From a bacterium (GTDB lineage: Bacteria; Bacillota; Clostridia; Oscillospirales; Oscillospiraceae), in NCBI GenBank assembly GCA_004560375.1, contig SFVC01000006.1:1-64000 (forward strand): DNA of 64,000 bases, read 5' to 3'. Positions 25,220 through 33,357 of the stretch are shown piece by piece. The position numbers were made by a program, and so were the translations under genes. Each line of letters opens with the position of its first letter. Within the stretch, counting starts at the first letter, position 1. The notes under the pieces are model-generated. The model saw only the letters and a program-made list of their open reading frames with translations, ran no database searches and was not told the origin of the DNA.

Positions 25220-25894
25220 ATGCGCTATAACATCACCGGCGAACCCATGCCCGTCGTCATCTGCGATGTGGAGGCCAACGAGTCCATGATCACGGAGAAG
25301 GGCTCCATGTGCTGGATGTCCCCCAACATGGAGATGCAGACCAGCGCGGGAGGCATCGGCAAAGCCTTCGGCCGGATGTTCTCCGGCGAGTCCATGTTCC
25401 AGAACGTCTACACCGCCCAGGGCGGCCCGGGGATGATCGCCTTTGCGTCCAGCTTCCCCGGCTCCATCCGGGCGGTGGAGATCACCCCGGATCACCCCAT
25501 CGTGGTGCAGAAGTCCGGCTTCCTGGCCTCCGAGGCCGGGGTGGAGCTGTCCATCTTCTTCCAGAAGAAGGGGATGTCCGGCTTCTTCAGCGGCGAGGGC
25601 TTCATCTTGCAGAAGCTGTCCGGCCACGGCACCGCGTTTTTGGAGATCGACGGCTCCGCGGTGGAGTACGACCTCGCGCCGGGCCAGCAGATCGTCATCG
25701 ACACCGGCAACCTGGCCATGATCGATGCCACCTGCACGGTGGACGTGAAGTCGGTGAAGGGGGTCAAGAATATGCTGTTCGGCGGGGAGGGCCTGTTCAA
25801 CACCGTGGTGACCGGCCCGGGCCGGGTGGTGCTCCAGACCATGCCCATCAGCAACTTCGCCGGGGCCATCGCGGCGATTTTGCCCTCGAAATAA
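25220..25894 (+). CDS. TIGR00266/AIM24-family protein
   Basis: 224 residues, beta-rich with many Gly, matching the TIGR00266 (AIM24-like) family: ESMITEKGSMCWMSPNMEMQT near 25, GLFNTVVTGPGRVVLQTMPI near the C terminus, and the central SGHGTAFLEIDG. Members have a double-stranded beta-helix fold; cellular role is not established in bacteria. Preceded by AGAAGGAGGAG. Monocistronic, with its own promoter, a structured leader and a terminator. Confidence 0.85.
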   Translation: MRYNITGEPMPVVICDVEANESMITEKGSMCWMSPNMEMQTSAGGIGKAFGRMFSGESMFQNVYTAQGGPGMIAFASSFPGSIRAVEITPDHPIVVQKSGFLASEAGVELSIFFQKKGMSGFFSGEGFILQKLSGHGTAFLEIDGSAVEYDLAPGQQIVIDTGNLAMIDATCTVDVKSVKGVKNMLFGGEGLFNTVVTGPGRVVLQTMPISNFAGAIAAILPSK

Positions 25895-25920
25895 GGAGAA
25901 CGCCCCCGAAATAAGAGAAC

Positions 25921-25955
25921 GGCCCCCGCTCGTGAGAGCGGGGGCCTCATTTTTT
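25921..25955 (+). terminator. terminator of the TIGR00266 gene
   Basis: GGCCCCCGCTC-gtga-GAGCGGGGGCC followed by TCATTTTTT; convergent with glgP. Confidence 0.85.
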
Positions 25956-25957
25956 GC

Positions 25958-28252
25958 TCAGCTCAGGCGCCAGATATCCTCGTTATACTGCGCGATGGTG
26001 CGGTCGCTGGAGAAGTAGCCGCTCCGGGCGGTATTCACCAGCATCTTCCGGGCCCAGGCGGTGCGGTCGCCGTAGTCCGCGATGGCCCGATCCCGGGCGG
26101 CGCTGTACGCCTCCACGTCCAGCAGGGCCATGAACCAGTCCTTGGTGGTGAGATCCGTCCACAGGGCCTTCAGCGCCGCCTCGTCCCCCAGGGCCGTCAG
26201 GGCGGGATCCAGCAGGAAGTCCACCAGCGGCTTCACCGCCGGGCGCTCATAGTACACCCTGGACTGATACCCCTTGGCGCTGTCCTTGGCCTTCTGATCG
26301 TACAGCTCGATGACGTAGTTGCTGCCCGCGCCGAAGGTGTAGATGTTGTCCGGGCCCACCAGCTCGGCGATCTCCACGTTGGCCCCGTCCAGGGTGCCCA
26401 GGGTGACGGCCCCGTTGGCCATGAACTTCATGTTGCCGGTGCCGCTGGCCTCCTTGGACGCCAGGGAGATCTGCTCGGAGATGTCGCAGGCGGGGATGAG
26501 CCGCTCCGCCCAGGTGACGTTGTAGTTCTCCACCATGGCCACATGGAGCCAGGGCCGCACCTGGGGATCGCTCTCGATGAGCTTCCGCAGGCACAGGATC
26601 AGGTGGATGATGTGCTTGGCCATCACATAGGCCGGGGCGGCCTTGGCGCCGAACACCACGGTGACGGGCCGCTCCGGGATCTTCCCGGCCTTGATCTCCA
26701 GGTATTTGCGGATGATATACAAAGCGTTCATCTGCTGGCGCTTATACTCGTGGAGCCGCTTCACCTGGATGTCGAACACGGCGTCGGGGTTGAGCCGGAT
26801 GCCGTACTGATCCCGGGCGAACAGCTGGTCGGCCCGGCGCTTGTTGGCGGCCTTGATGTCCAGCAGTTTGTCCAGCACCGCGCTGTCGTTGTAGAAGTCC
26901 ATCAGCCTGTTCAGCCGGGTGGGGTCGGTACGCCACTCCGGCCCCACGCACTCGTCCAGCAGGGCGGCCAGCTGGGGATTGCACACCTCCAGCCAGCGGC
27001 GCAGGGTGACGCCGTTGGTCTTGTTGTTGAACTTGGCGGGGTAGAGGTCGTAGAAGGGCTTGAGCTCGGACTTTTTCAGGATCTCCGTGTGAAGGGCGGC
27101 CACGCCGTTCACCGAGTAGCCGTAGTGGATGTCCAGATGGGCCATGTGGACGATCTCCTTGCCCGCCGCCCCCTGGAGGATGGCGACCCGGGAATCGGAA
27201 TGAGCGGCCTTGGCCCGCGCGTCCAGCTCCTTGAGGATGGGCACCAGTTGGGGGGCCACCTTCTCAATGAAGCTGAGGGGCCACTTCTCCAGCGCCTCCG
27301 CCAGGATGGTGTGGTTGGTGTAGGCGCAGGTCTTGGACACCTGCTCCACCGCCGCGTCCATAGACAGGCCCCGCTGGGTCAGCAGCCGCACCAGCTCCGG
27401 AATCACCATGGAGGGGTGGGTGTCGTTGATCTGGACGGCCACGTGCTGGCTGAGGGTCTCGGGGGAACAGCCCCGCTCCTCCAGCTCCTTCAAGATGAGC
27501 TGGGCCCCGGCGGACACCATGAAATACTGCTGGTATACCCGCAGCAGCCTCCCCGCCTCGTCGCTGTCGTCGGGGTAGAGGAAGGAGGTCAGCCGGGCGG
27601 GCAGGTCGGTCTTGTCGAAGTCGATGCCGTCGGCGGGGGCGGGGGCGGGCTGCTCCACGTCAAACAGGTGGAGCCGGTTGGCCACGCCGCTGTTGGCCCC
27701 GGGCACGGCGATGTCAAAGAGCCTGGCCTTCACCGGGCCGAAGCCGAAGGGCACCTCGAATTCCACGCCGGTGGGGATCAGCCAGCTCTCGTCCTCAATC
27801 CAGGGGTTGGGCCGCTCGTACTGTTGGCGATGGCGGAACTCCTGCTGGAACAGGCCGTAGTGGTAATTGAGGCCCACCCCGTCCCCGGGCAGGCCCAGGG
27901 CGGCGATGGAGTCCAGGAAGCAGGCGGCCAGCCGGCCCAGCCCGCCGTTGCCCAGGGAGGGCTCGGGCTCCGCGTCCTCCAGGTTGGGCAGGGACTTTCC
28001 GCACTCAGCCAGGGCGGCGTTCACCTCGTTGTAAACGCCCAGGGCCAGCAGGTTGTTGCTCAGCAGCTTGCCGATGAGAAACTCGGCGGAGAAGTAGTAC
28101 AGCTTGCGCTCCCCCGTAGGGGCGGGGCGGGCAGCAGACAGCTCCTGGGTGAGCTGGAGCAGGGCATGGTAGAGCTGGCTGTCGCCGCACTGGGACAGCT
28201 CCAGCCCGTACCTGGCCCGGGTGATCTCCTGGAGGCGTTTTTTCACGTCCAT
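25958..28252 (-). CDS. glgP: glycogen/alpha-glucan phosphorylase
   Basis: Releases glucose-1-phosphate from glycogen or maltodextrins (PLP enzyme, GT35). 764 residues: EPEPSLGNGGLGRLAACFLDS near 100, QINDTHPSMVIPEL near 307, HTILAEALEKWP, and the PLP-lysine motif EASGTGNMKFMANGA near 605-620. Start ATG 28252 (MDVKKRLQEITRARYG) has AAAGGAG upstream; the longer upstream frame is promoter DNA. Works with amylomaltase (next gene) and the phosphoglucomutase at 22-24 kb. Confidence 0.96.
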   Translation of the reverse strand: MDVKKRLQEITRARYGLELSQCGDSQLYHALLQLTQELSAARPAPTGERKLYYFSAEFLIGKLLSNNLLALGVYNEVNAALAECGKSLPNLEDAEPEPSLGNGGLGRLAACFLDSIAALGLPGDGVGLNYHYGLFQQEFRHRQQYERPNPWIEDESWLIPTGVEFEVPFGFGPVKARLFDIAVPGANSGVANRLHLFDVEQPAPAPADGIDFDKTDLPARLTSFLYPDDSDEAGRLLRVYQQYFMVSAGAQLILKELEERGCSPETLSQHVAVQINDTHPSMVIPELVRLLTQRGLSMDAAVEQVSKTCAYTNHTILAEALEKWPLSFIEKVAPQLVPILKELDARAKAAHSDSRVAILQGAAGKEIVHMAHLDIHYGYSVNGVAALHTEILKKSELKPFYDLYPAKFNNKTNGVTLRRWLEVCNPQLAALLDECVGPEWRTDPTRLNRLMDFYNDSAVLDKLLDIKAANKRRADQLFARDQYGIRLNPDAVFDIQVKRLHEYKRQQMNALYIIRKYLEIKAGKIPERPVTVVFGAKAAPAYVMAKHIIHLILCLRKLIESDPQVRPWLHVAMVENYNVTWAERLIPACDISEQISLASKEASGTGNMKFMANGAVTLGTLDGANVEIAELVGPDNIYTFGAGSNYVIELYDQKAKDSAKGYQSRVYYERPAVKPLVDFLLDPALTALGDEAALKALWTDLTTKDWFMALLDVEAYSAARDRAIADYGDRTAWARKMLVNTARSGYFSSDRTIAQYNEDIWRLS

Positions 28253-28287
28253 CAAAATAGTCTCCTTTCCAAACAGCACAATGCGGC

Positions 28288-28336
28288 TGGATACGTTTCC
28301 AGGCCAGAGTATACCCCGCAGCCCCAGGCCCGTCAA
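28288..28336 (-). promoter_or_regulatory. glgP promoter with palindromic operator
   Basis: Leftward TTGACG (28331-28336), 17 bp, TATACT (28308-28313). The palindrome TGGATACGTTTCCA (28288-28301) sits at the start site. Its central CG and symmetry resemble LacI/CcpA-family sites, though it is not a perfect cre. Confidence 0.7.
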
Positions 28337-28354
28337 CGGTCAAAATCACCAAAT

Positions 28355-29911
28355 TCAGCGGGATCCGGCCTTCCGGCTGATCCGTCCCGGCGCTTTTCCC
28401 TGTTTTTGGGCCTTCTTCGGGGCCCCGGGGGCGGGCAGCCGGTGATAGAGGGCCATGGACTGCCGCAGCCGCTCCGCCAGCGCCCCGTCCGCCTGACCGG
28501 GCAGCATCCGCCACTGCCAGTTGCCCCCCAGGGTGGAGGGGACGTTGATTCGGCCCTCCTGACCGAGAGACAGCAGATCCTGCATCTGCATCACCGCCAG
28601 ATCGGCCACGCTGGCCCAGCCCCCCCGCATGACCCCCCAGGCCCAGCCCTCCCGCCGGGTGAGCTGGAAGTACCCCTTGGCATAGCGCCGGGTCTTGGCA
28701 GGGGCGGCAGCCAGCCAGCCCTCGATGGTCTCGTTGTCGTGGGTGGCGGCGTACACCACGCAGTTGCGGGGGTAGTTGTGGGGCAGGTACTCGCTATCCG
28801 AGCCCTTGGGGTCGAAAGCGAACTCCAGCACCTTCATGCCGGGGTAGCCCGTGTCCCGCAACAGCTTGCGAACCGACGGAGTGAGAAAGCCCAGATCCTC
28901 GGCGATGATCTGGCGCTTGCCCAGTTCTTGATTGACCGCCTTGAAGAACTCCAAACCCGGCCCCGGCTTCCAGCGGCCGTTCCGGGCGGTCTTGTCCCCA
29001 AAGGGGATGGCATAGTATTCGTCGAAGCCCCGGAAGTGGTCGATCCGCAGCACGTCGAACAGCCGGAACTGAAAGCCGATCCGCCGCAGCCACCAGCGGT
29101 AGCCGTCCTCCTTCATCTTCTCCCAGTCAAAGAGGGGGTTGCCCCACAGCTGACCGTCGGCGGTAAAGGCGTCCGGCGGGCAGCCCGCCACCTCCACCGG
29201 GTTCAGATCGGCGTCGGTCTGGAACTGCTTGGGGTCGGCCCACATATCGGCGCTGTCCCGGGCGGCGTAGATGGGCAGATCCCCGATGATGGAGATCCCC
29301 TTGGCCCCGGCCAGCGCCTTCAGCGCGTCCCACTGGCGGAAGAACAGGTACTGCACCCCCCGCCAGAAGTCCAGCTCCCCCGCCAGCCGGGCTTTGGCGG
29401 CGGCCAGGGCGTTGGGCCTGCGAAGCCGCTCCCCCTCCGGCCACTGATCCCAGGAGATACCGCCGTGCTCCCCCTTCAGGGCCATGAACAGGGCGTAGTC
29501 CTCCAGCCAGTGGCCGTTCTCCTCCAAGAAGGCGGCGTAGTCCGCCGGGGGGGCGGCCAGCAGCCGCTCCACTGCGCGGCGCAGCACCGGGTAGCGCTTT
29601 TCGTACAGCAGGGCGTAGTCCACCCGCTCGGGGCTTCCCCAGTCTATGCCCCGATAGTCCGCCGGTTCCAGCAGGCCGTCCGCCGCCAGGTCGTCCAGGT
29701 CGATGAAGTAGGGGTTACCCGCGAAGGAGGAGAAGGACTGGTAGGGGGAGTCCCCATAGCTGGTGGGCCCCACGGGCAGGAGCTGCCAATAGCTCTGGCC
29801 CCCGGCCTGGAGGAAGTCCAGGAACTCCCGGGCGGCCCGCCCCAGCGTCCCGATCCCGCAGGGGGAGGGGAGGGAAAAGATGGGCATCAAAATGCCGGCG
29901 CTTCGCTTCAT
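28355..29911 (-). CDS. malQ: 4-alpha-glucanotransferase (amylomaltase)
   Basis: GH77 enzyme that rearranges alpha-1,4-glucans, supplying longer chains to phosphorylase. 518 residues: RSAGILMPIFSLPSPCGIGTLG at the start, SFSSFAGNPYFIDL near 60, nucleophile Asp in RIDHFRGFDEYYAIP near 293, acid/base Glu in IIAEDLGFLTP near 340, and THDNETIEGW near 393. Length is typical for bacterial MalQ. The basic tail (KKAQKQGKAPGR) is unusual but short. It overlaps the SprT-like gene by four bases and is read from the same promoter; glgP follows with its own. Confidence 0.95.
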   Translation of the reverse strand: MKRSAGILMPIFSLPSPCGIGTLGRAAREFLDFLQAGGQSYWQLLPVGPTSYGDSPYQSFSSFAGNPYFIDLDDLAADGLLEPADYRGIDWGSPERVDYALLYEKRYPVLRRAVERLLAAPPADYAAFLEENGHWLEDYALFMALKGEHGGISWDQWPEGERLRRPNALAAAKARLAGELDFWRGVQYLFFRQWDALKALAGAKGISIIGDLPIYAARDSADMWADPKQFQTDADLNPVEVAGCPPDAFTADGQLWGNPLFDWEKMKEDGYRWWLRRIGFQFRLFDVLRIDHFRGFDEYYAIPFGDKTARNGRWKPGPGLEFFKAVNQELGKRQIIAEDLGFLTPSVRKLLRDTGYPGMKVLEFAFDPKGSDSEYLPHNYPRNCVVYAATHDNETIEGWLAAAPAKTRRYAKGYFQLTRREGWAWGVMRGGWASVADLAVMQMQDLLSLGQEGRINVPSTLGGNWQWRMLPGQADGALAERLRQSMALYHRLPAPGAPKKAQKQGKAPGRISRKAGSR

Positions 29912-30447
29912 GTTCTCTCGTCACCTTTCTCATGGCCTATGGCCCGCACCCCGGCCACGGGCTCCACCCGCAGCGTGCCGCCGCAGGCGCAGCGGTACCG
30001 CCCGGGATGATCCACCAGGGGGGAGCGCTTCATCCGGGGCAGGCGCCGCCCGCACCGCTGGCACACCACATAGTACCGCACCGGGCGGTCGTCCTCAATG
30101 CCCAGGGCATCGTAGTTGTCGGTGCGCTGGATCTCGTAGCCGTAGGCGGCGTTCATCCGCTGGGCGTACCCCCGCCACCGGGGGCCGTGGTTGGAGCAGC
30201 CGCAGCAGGTATGGAGCACCTCGTGGCACAGCACCTGCATCACCGCCCGCTCCGAGCCCTCCCGGGCCAGCTGGGCGGACAGCTCGATGGTGTACCGCCC
30301 CTCCCGGCGGACGCAGCAGCCGAAGCGGGTGCGGGCCCTTTGGTTCAGCCGCACCCGGGGGCAGATATGCGGGGACACGGGGATGTTCACGGCCCGGGCC
30401 TGGGCCACCGCCCGGGCCAGCAGCCTGTCCACGTCCTCCTGGGTCAT
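29908..30447 (-). CDS. SprT-like zinc metalloprotein
   Basis: 179 residues. The zinc-peptidase motif VLCHEVLHTCCGC (~72-84; HExxH with a third ligand downstream in NHGPRWRGYAQRMN) is followed by a C-terminal zinc ribbon, YYVVCQRCGRRLPRMKRSPL and YRCACGGTLR (CxxC twice). This layout defines SprT-like/YkyJ proteins; the eukaryotic relative SPRTN cuts DNA-protein crosslinks, but bacterial function is unproven. ATG 30447 is preceded by GGGGGTGGGG. Its stop overlaps the malQ start (ATGA). Confidence 0.85.
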   Translation of the reverse strand: MTQEDVDRLLARAVAQARAVNIPVSPHICPRVRLNQRARTRFGCCVRREGRYTIELSAQLAREGSERAVMQVLCHEVLHTCCGCSNHGPRWRGYAQRMNAAYGYEIQRTDNYDALGIEDDRPVRYYVVCQRCGRRLPRMKRSPLVDHPGRYRCACGGTLRVEPVAGVRAIGHEKGDERT

Positions 30448-30481
30448 GTCCCCACCCCCTGTCGATTTTTTAACATTGCCC

Positions 30482-30510
30482 ACTATATCACCATGGCGCA
30501 TAAAAATCAA
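30482..30510 (-). promoter_or_regulatory. promoter of the sprT-like/malQ operon
   Basis: Leftward TTGATT (30505-30510), 17 bp, TATAGT (30482-30487). Confidence 0.6.
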
Positions 30511-30530
30511 GGGAGGGCGGAAGCCCTCCC
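30503..30530 (-). terminator. terminator of sfsA
   Basis: GGGAGGGC-ttcc-GCCCTCCC reading leftward, then TTGATTTTT. Its T-tract overlaps the downstream promoter's -35. Confidence 0.65.
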
Positions 30531-30537
30531 TCTCCGG

Positions 30538-31266
30538 TCACAGCACCACGGGCACAGGGGCGGTCATGACCAAACTGTCCGCCGTGACGGCGCACTCCAC
30601 CGCCAGCACCTTCACCCCCGCTGCCGCCGCCTCCCGCAGGGCCGCGCCGAAGGCCGGGTGGGTGCGGTCGTTGGGGGAGAAGGCCCCCATCCCCTCCATC
30701 TGGATCACAAAGCACACCGCCGCCTCATACCCCGCCCCCCGGCAGGCCGCCAGCTCCCGCAGGTGCTTCACCCCCCGCTCCGTGGGAGCGTCGGGGAACA
30801 GGGCCAGGCCGTCCTCCTCCAGGGTGCACCCCTTGACCTCAATAAAGCCCCGCCGGGGCGGGAATTTGTCCGCCGCGCCCGACAGCTCCCAGTAGAAATC
30901 AAACCGGGAATTACCCCAGGTTGTCTCCGGGCGGAGCAAGGTGGGCCTGGGCAGGCCCAGATCCGCGCCCTCTCCCGCCGCCATCCACTCCCCAAACACC
31001 CGGTTGGGGGCCTGGGCGTCCAGGTTGATCAGCAGGGGCGGCAGATCCGGGCGGGCCTTTTCCACCGCCACCAGGTCGTACCTCGTCTTACGGGCCGGGT
31101 TGGCGCTCCCCTCCAGGTAGACCGTGCACCCCGGCACCAGCAGTTCCCGACAGCGGCCGGTATTTTTGACATGGACGGTTTCCGCCTGTCCGTCCACCTC
31201 CACCTGGGCGATGAAGCGGTTGGGCCGGGACAGGAACACCGCCCGGTGGATATCCCGATAGGTCAC
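30538..31266 (-). CDS. sfsA: SfsA-family DNA/RNA nuclease
   Basis: 242 residues with the SfsA architecture: N-terminal OB-like domain (FLSRPNRFIAQVEVDG, VKNTGRCRELLVPG) and a nuclease-like domain (SRFDFYWEL, FIEVKGCTLEEDGLALFPDAPTERG split as FIEVKGCTL and FPDAPTERGVKHLREL). The family was named for maltose gene stimulation in E. coli; later work describes nucleic-acid binding and cleavage. Overlaps the FUSC-like gene by four bases. Confidence 0.93.
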   Translation of the reverse strand: MTYRDIHRAVFLSRPNRFIAQVEVDGQAETVHVKNTGRCRELLVPGCTVYLEGSANPARKTRYDLVAVEKARPDLPPLLINLDAQAPNRVFGEWMAAGEGADLGLPRPTLLRPETTWGNSRFDFYWELSGAADKFPPRRGFIEVKGCTLEEDGLALFPDAPTERGVKHLRELAACRGAGYEAAVCFVIQMEGMGAFSPNDRTHPAFGAALREAAAAGVKVLAVECAVTADSLVMTAPVPVVL

Positions 31267-31925
31267 GGCGTACCCTCCCCGCCGTCCTCCCGGGGAAGCT
31301 CCGGGGCGGGCTCCGCTTCCTTTGGGGCCGGGGGCGCGTCCGCCGGCGCTCCCTCCGGGCTGTCCGGGGACGGAACAGACGCCCCCTCCGGGGCTGCGGC
31401 CGCCGGGGCCTGGGCGGGGGTATGGTAGGGCAGGAGTATGTCCACCCCGCAGGCCAGCGCCACCCCGATCAGCGTCTCAAACAGCCGCTCAATGGAGTAG
31501 ATCACAGGGGTGTCCCCCACGCTGTGGTTGACGGTGACGCACAGGAACACAATGCAGGCCATGGCGGCGCTCCCGGGCTTTTTGATCAGCAGGCACAGCT
31601 CGATGATGGGGATCAGCATCAGGGCAAGCACCGCGTACCGGGCCAGCTCGATATACAGGATACCCACCACATCCAGCAGGTACACCACCGCCACCCCAGC
31701 CACGCCGCCGATGAGGGTGCCGGTCATCCGGTTGATGGAGGATTCAATGGTCTTGCCCGCCGAGTTCTGCACACACACCACGGCGGCGATCATGGAGTAG
31801 AAGCCGGACTTCTCCCGAGCCCAGGCCAGCACACCGCACACGAACACGGCGAGCACCGTCTTGATGATCCGCATCCCCACGTGCCGCCGGTGCTCGGGGG
31901 ATATTGCGGGGGTTTGCCCTCCCAT
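31263..31925 (-). CDS. aromatic-acid-exporter/FUSC-like membrane protein
   Basis: 220 residues. Four to five transmembrane segments in residues ~18-165 with the ArAE_1/FUSC pattern: RIIKTVLAVFVCGVLAW, MIAAVVCVQNSAGKTIESSINRMTGTLIGG and ERLFETLIGVALACGVD. The C-terminal ~50 residues are Pro/Ala/Glu-rich and probably disordered. Substrate unknown. AAAGGAGG precedes the ATG. A TATGAT (31963-31968) with TTGCGC 18 bases before it is a possible promoter. Overlaps sfsA by four bases. Confidence 0.75.
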   Translation of the reverse strand: MGGQTPAISPEHRRHVGMRIIKTVLAVFVCGVLAWAREKSGFYSMIAAVVCVQNSAGKTIESSINRMTGTLIGGVAGVAVVYLLDVVGILYIELARYAVLALMLIPIIELCLLIKKPGSAAMACIVFLCVTVNHSVGDTPVIYSIERLFETLIGVALACGVDILLPYHTPAQAPAAAAPEGASVPSPDSPEGAPADAPPAPKEAEPAPELPREDGGEGTP

Positions 31926-32051
31926 AGCGCGCCTCCTTTGCGTTTAGTATTGGCTTAAGACTATCATACCATACGGAAGGCGGAGGGCGCAACCGTTTTC
32001 CCCCGGCGGGGGAGCGGGCAAAATTTTGCACAGGTTTCTTTGCAAAACCCG

Positions 32052-32115
32052 TTGACAAGAAAACTTGGCGGCGCTATGATAGGGATACCAAGTAAACTTG
32101 GCAGCACGAACTTGG
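32052..32115 (+). promoter_or_regulatory. promoter with repeated ACTTGG operator elements
   Basis: TTGACA (32052), 17 bp, TATGAT (32075-32080). ACTTGG lies in the spacer (32063), in a perfect inverted repeat CCAAGT-aa-ACTTGG (32088-32101) at the start site, and again at 32110. These look like binding sites for the HTH protein encoded two genes on. Confidence 0.8.
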
Positions 32116-32126
32116 AGGGTTCCAAC

Positions 32127-32453
32127 ATGGAGAAAGACGAAATTTTGAAAAAGAGCCGGGAGGAGAACAAAAACCGGGACTTTGTAGAGGAGGAGGCCGT
32201 CAACAGGGCCAACGCCGTTGCTTTCTCGGTGGGAATGATGGTGTGCGGCCTGCTCAGCGTGCTCCACGCCATCTTCCTGGAGAGCGTGGAGTTCAGCGTG
32301 TGGGTGGTGATGTGGGCCATCTCGGCGTCTGTGTTCCTGGTGAAGTACCGCCGCCTCCACAAGCGGCATGAGCTGATCTTCGGACTGTTTTATGGGGCGC
32401 TGTCCATCTTCTTTTTCGTGCTCTACCTCCGCCGGACGCTGGGGGTATTTTGA
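32127..32453 (+). CDS. DUF6442-like small membrane protein
   Basis: 108 residues. Charged N terminus (MEKDEILKKSREENKNRD), then three hydrophobic segments (~28-48, 52-68, 82-100). The start and layout resemble DUF6442 proteins, which commonly sit next to an XRE regulator as here. Function unknown. ATG 32127 is preceded by GGAGGG. Its stop overlaps the next start (TGATG). Confidence 0.75.
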   Translation: MEKDEILKKSREENKNRDFVEEEAVNRANAVAFSVGMMVCGLLSVLHAIFLESVEFSVWVVMWAISASVFLVKYRRLHKRHELIFGLFYGALSIFFFVLYLRRTLGVF

Positions 32454-32659
32454 TGGACGAAAGCCTGATTCTGAAAAACCGTCTCAAGGAGGCCCGGTCG
32501 GAAAAGGGCCTGTCCCAGGCGGCGCTGGCGGAGCTGGTGGGGGTGTCCCGGAACACCATCAGCTCCATCGAGACGGGGCAGTTCAGCCCCACCGCCAAGC
32601 TGGCGCTGATTTTGTGCGTGGCGCTGGACAAGAAATTCGAGGAGCTGTTCTACTTCTGA
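32453..32659 (+). CDS. XRE-family helix-turn-helix regulator
   Basis: About 67 residues, a single HTH_3 domain: LKNRLKEARSEKGLSQAALAELVGVSRNTISSIETGQFSPTAKLALILCVALDKKFEELFYF. Matches the short YozG/HigA-like regulators paired with small membrane proteins. Starts one base inside the previous gene's stop. Inference: it represses its own operon through the ACTTGG repeats upstream. Confidence 0.92.
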   Translation: MDESLILKNRLKEARSEKGLSQAALAELVGVSRNTISSIETGQFSPTAKLALILCVALDKKFEELFYF

Positions 32660-32668
32660 GCGCAAAAC

Positions 32669-32697
32669 GCCCCCTCCGCCCGGCGGACGGAGGGGGC
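32669..32697. terminator. terminator between convergent operons
   Basis: GCCCCCTCCG paired with CGGAGGGGGC, then CGTTGTTT. Confidence 0.7.
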
Positions 32698-32703
32698 CGT
32701 TGT

Positions 32704-33357
32704 TTACAGATCCTGATTGCCGTAGAAGCGCCGGGACAGCAGGAAGGACAGGGCCAGCAGGATCAGCCCGCCCACCGCCGCGACGGCGGGGATGGCAAAC
32801 ACCTGCTCCATGGTGGGCTCCTCCAGGGACTTGAGCCAGTCCAGGCCCCCAAAAGGTACCAGGACGATGGTGCCCAGCAGGAACACCACGCCCAGCACGC
32901 CGGCCAGCATGATCCGGGCCCGCTCCGAGCCGAACTTGTACAGCAGGGGCAGCATAGCGGCGTTCATCAGCATGGAGAGCACGACGCAGACGGCGCAGGT
33001 GAGCAGATACTGCCCCAGATCCTCCTCCATGCGGCCCGCCAGACTCAGAGCCACCCCCAGCAGGGCGGTTACGGCGGCGGAAAAGACAAACAGGATCAGC
33101 ACCGACAAGTACCGCGCCGCCACCGTCTTGGCACGGCCCACCGGCAGGGACAGGCCGTACACGTCCCACTTGGCCTGCTTGTCGTAGGCGAACACGTTCA
33201 GGGGCAGGATGGCCGTCATCACCATCATAAAGCCGCCCACGAAGGAGGCCGACCAGAACCCGGAAAACGCCACCGCCGCGTAGATCAGTAAAATCATCAG
33301 ATAGCTGCGTAGGGTCTTACGCAGGATGAGGAAGTCCTTCCAAATCAGCCCGGTCAT
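32704..33357 (-). CDS. ABC-2 type transporter permease
   Basis: 217 residues with six hydrophobic segments (~18-50, 85-110, 118-140, 145-165, 185-205). Starts MTGLIWKDFLILRKTLRSY, the usual cytoplasmic opening of ABC-2 permeases in GntR-linked operons. It overlaps the ATPase gene by four bases (ATGA). With the GntR/YtrA regulator it forms a ytr-like cassette; substrate unknown, often cell-envelope stress or peptide antibiotic related. Confidence 0.85.
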   Translation of the reverse strand: MTGLIWKDFLILRKTLRSYLMILLIYAAVAFSGFWSASFVGGFMMVMTAILPLNVFAYDKQAKWDVYGLSLPVGRAKTVAARYLSVLILFVFSAAVTALLGVALSLAGRMEEDLGQYLLTCAVCVVLSMLMNAAMLPLLYKFGSERARIMLAGVLGVVFLLGTIVLVPFGGLDWLKSLEEPTMEQVFAIPAVAAVGGLILLALSFLLSRRFYGNQDL

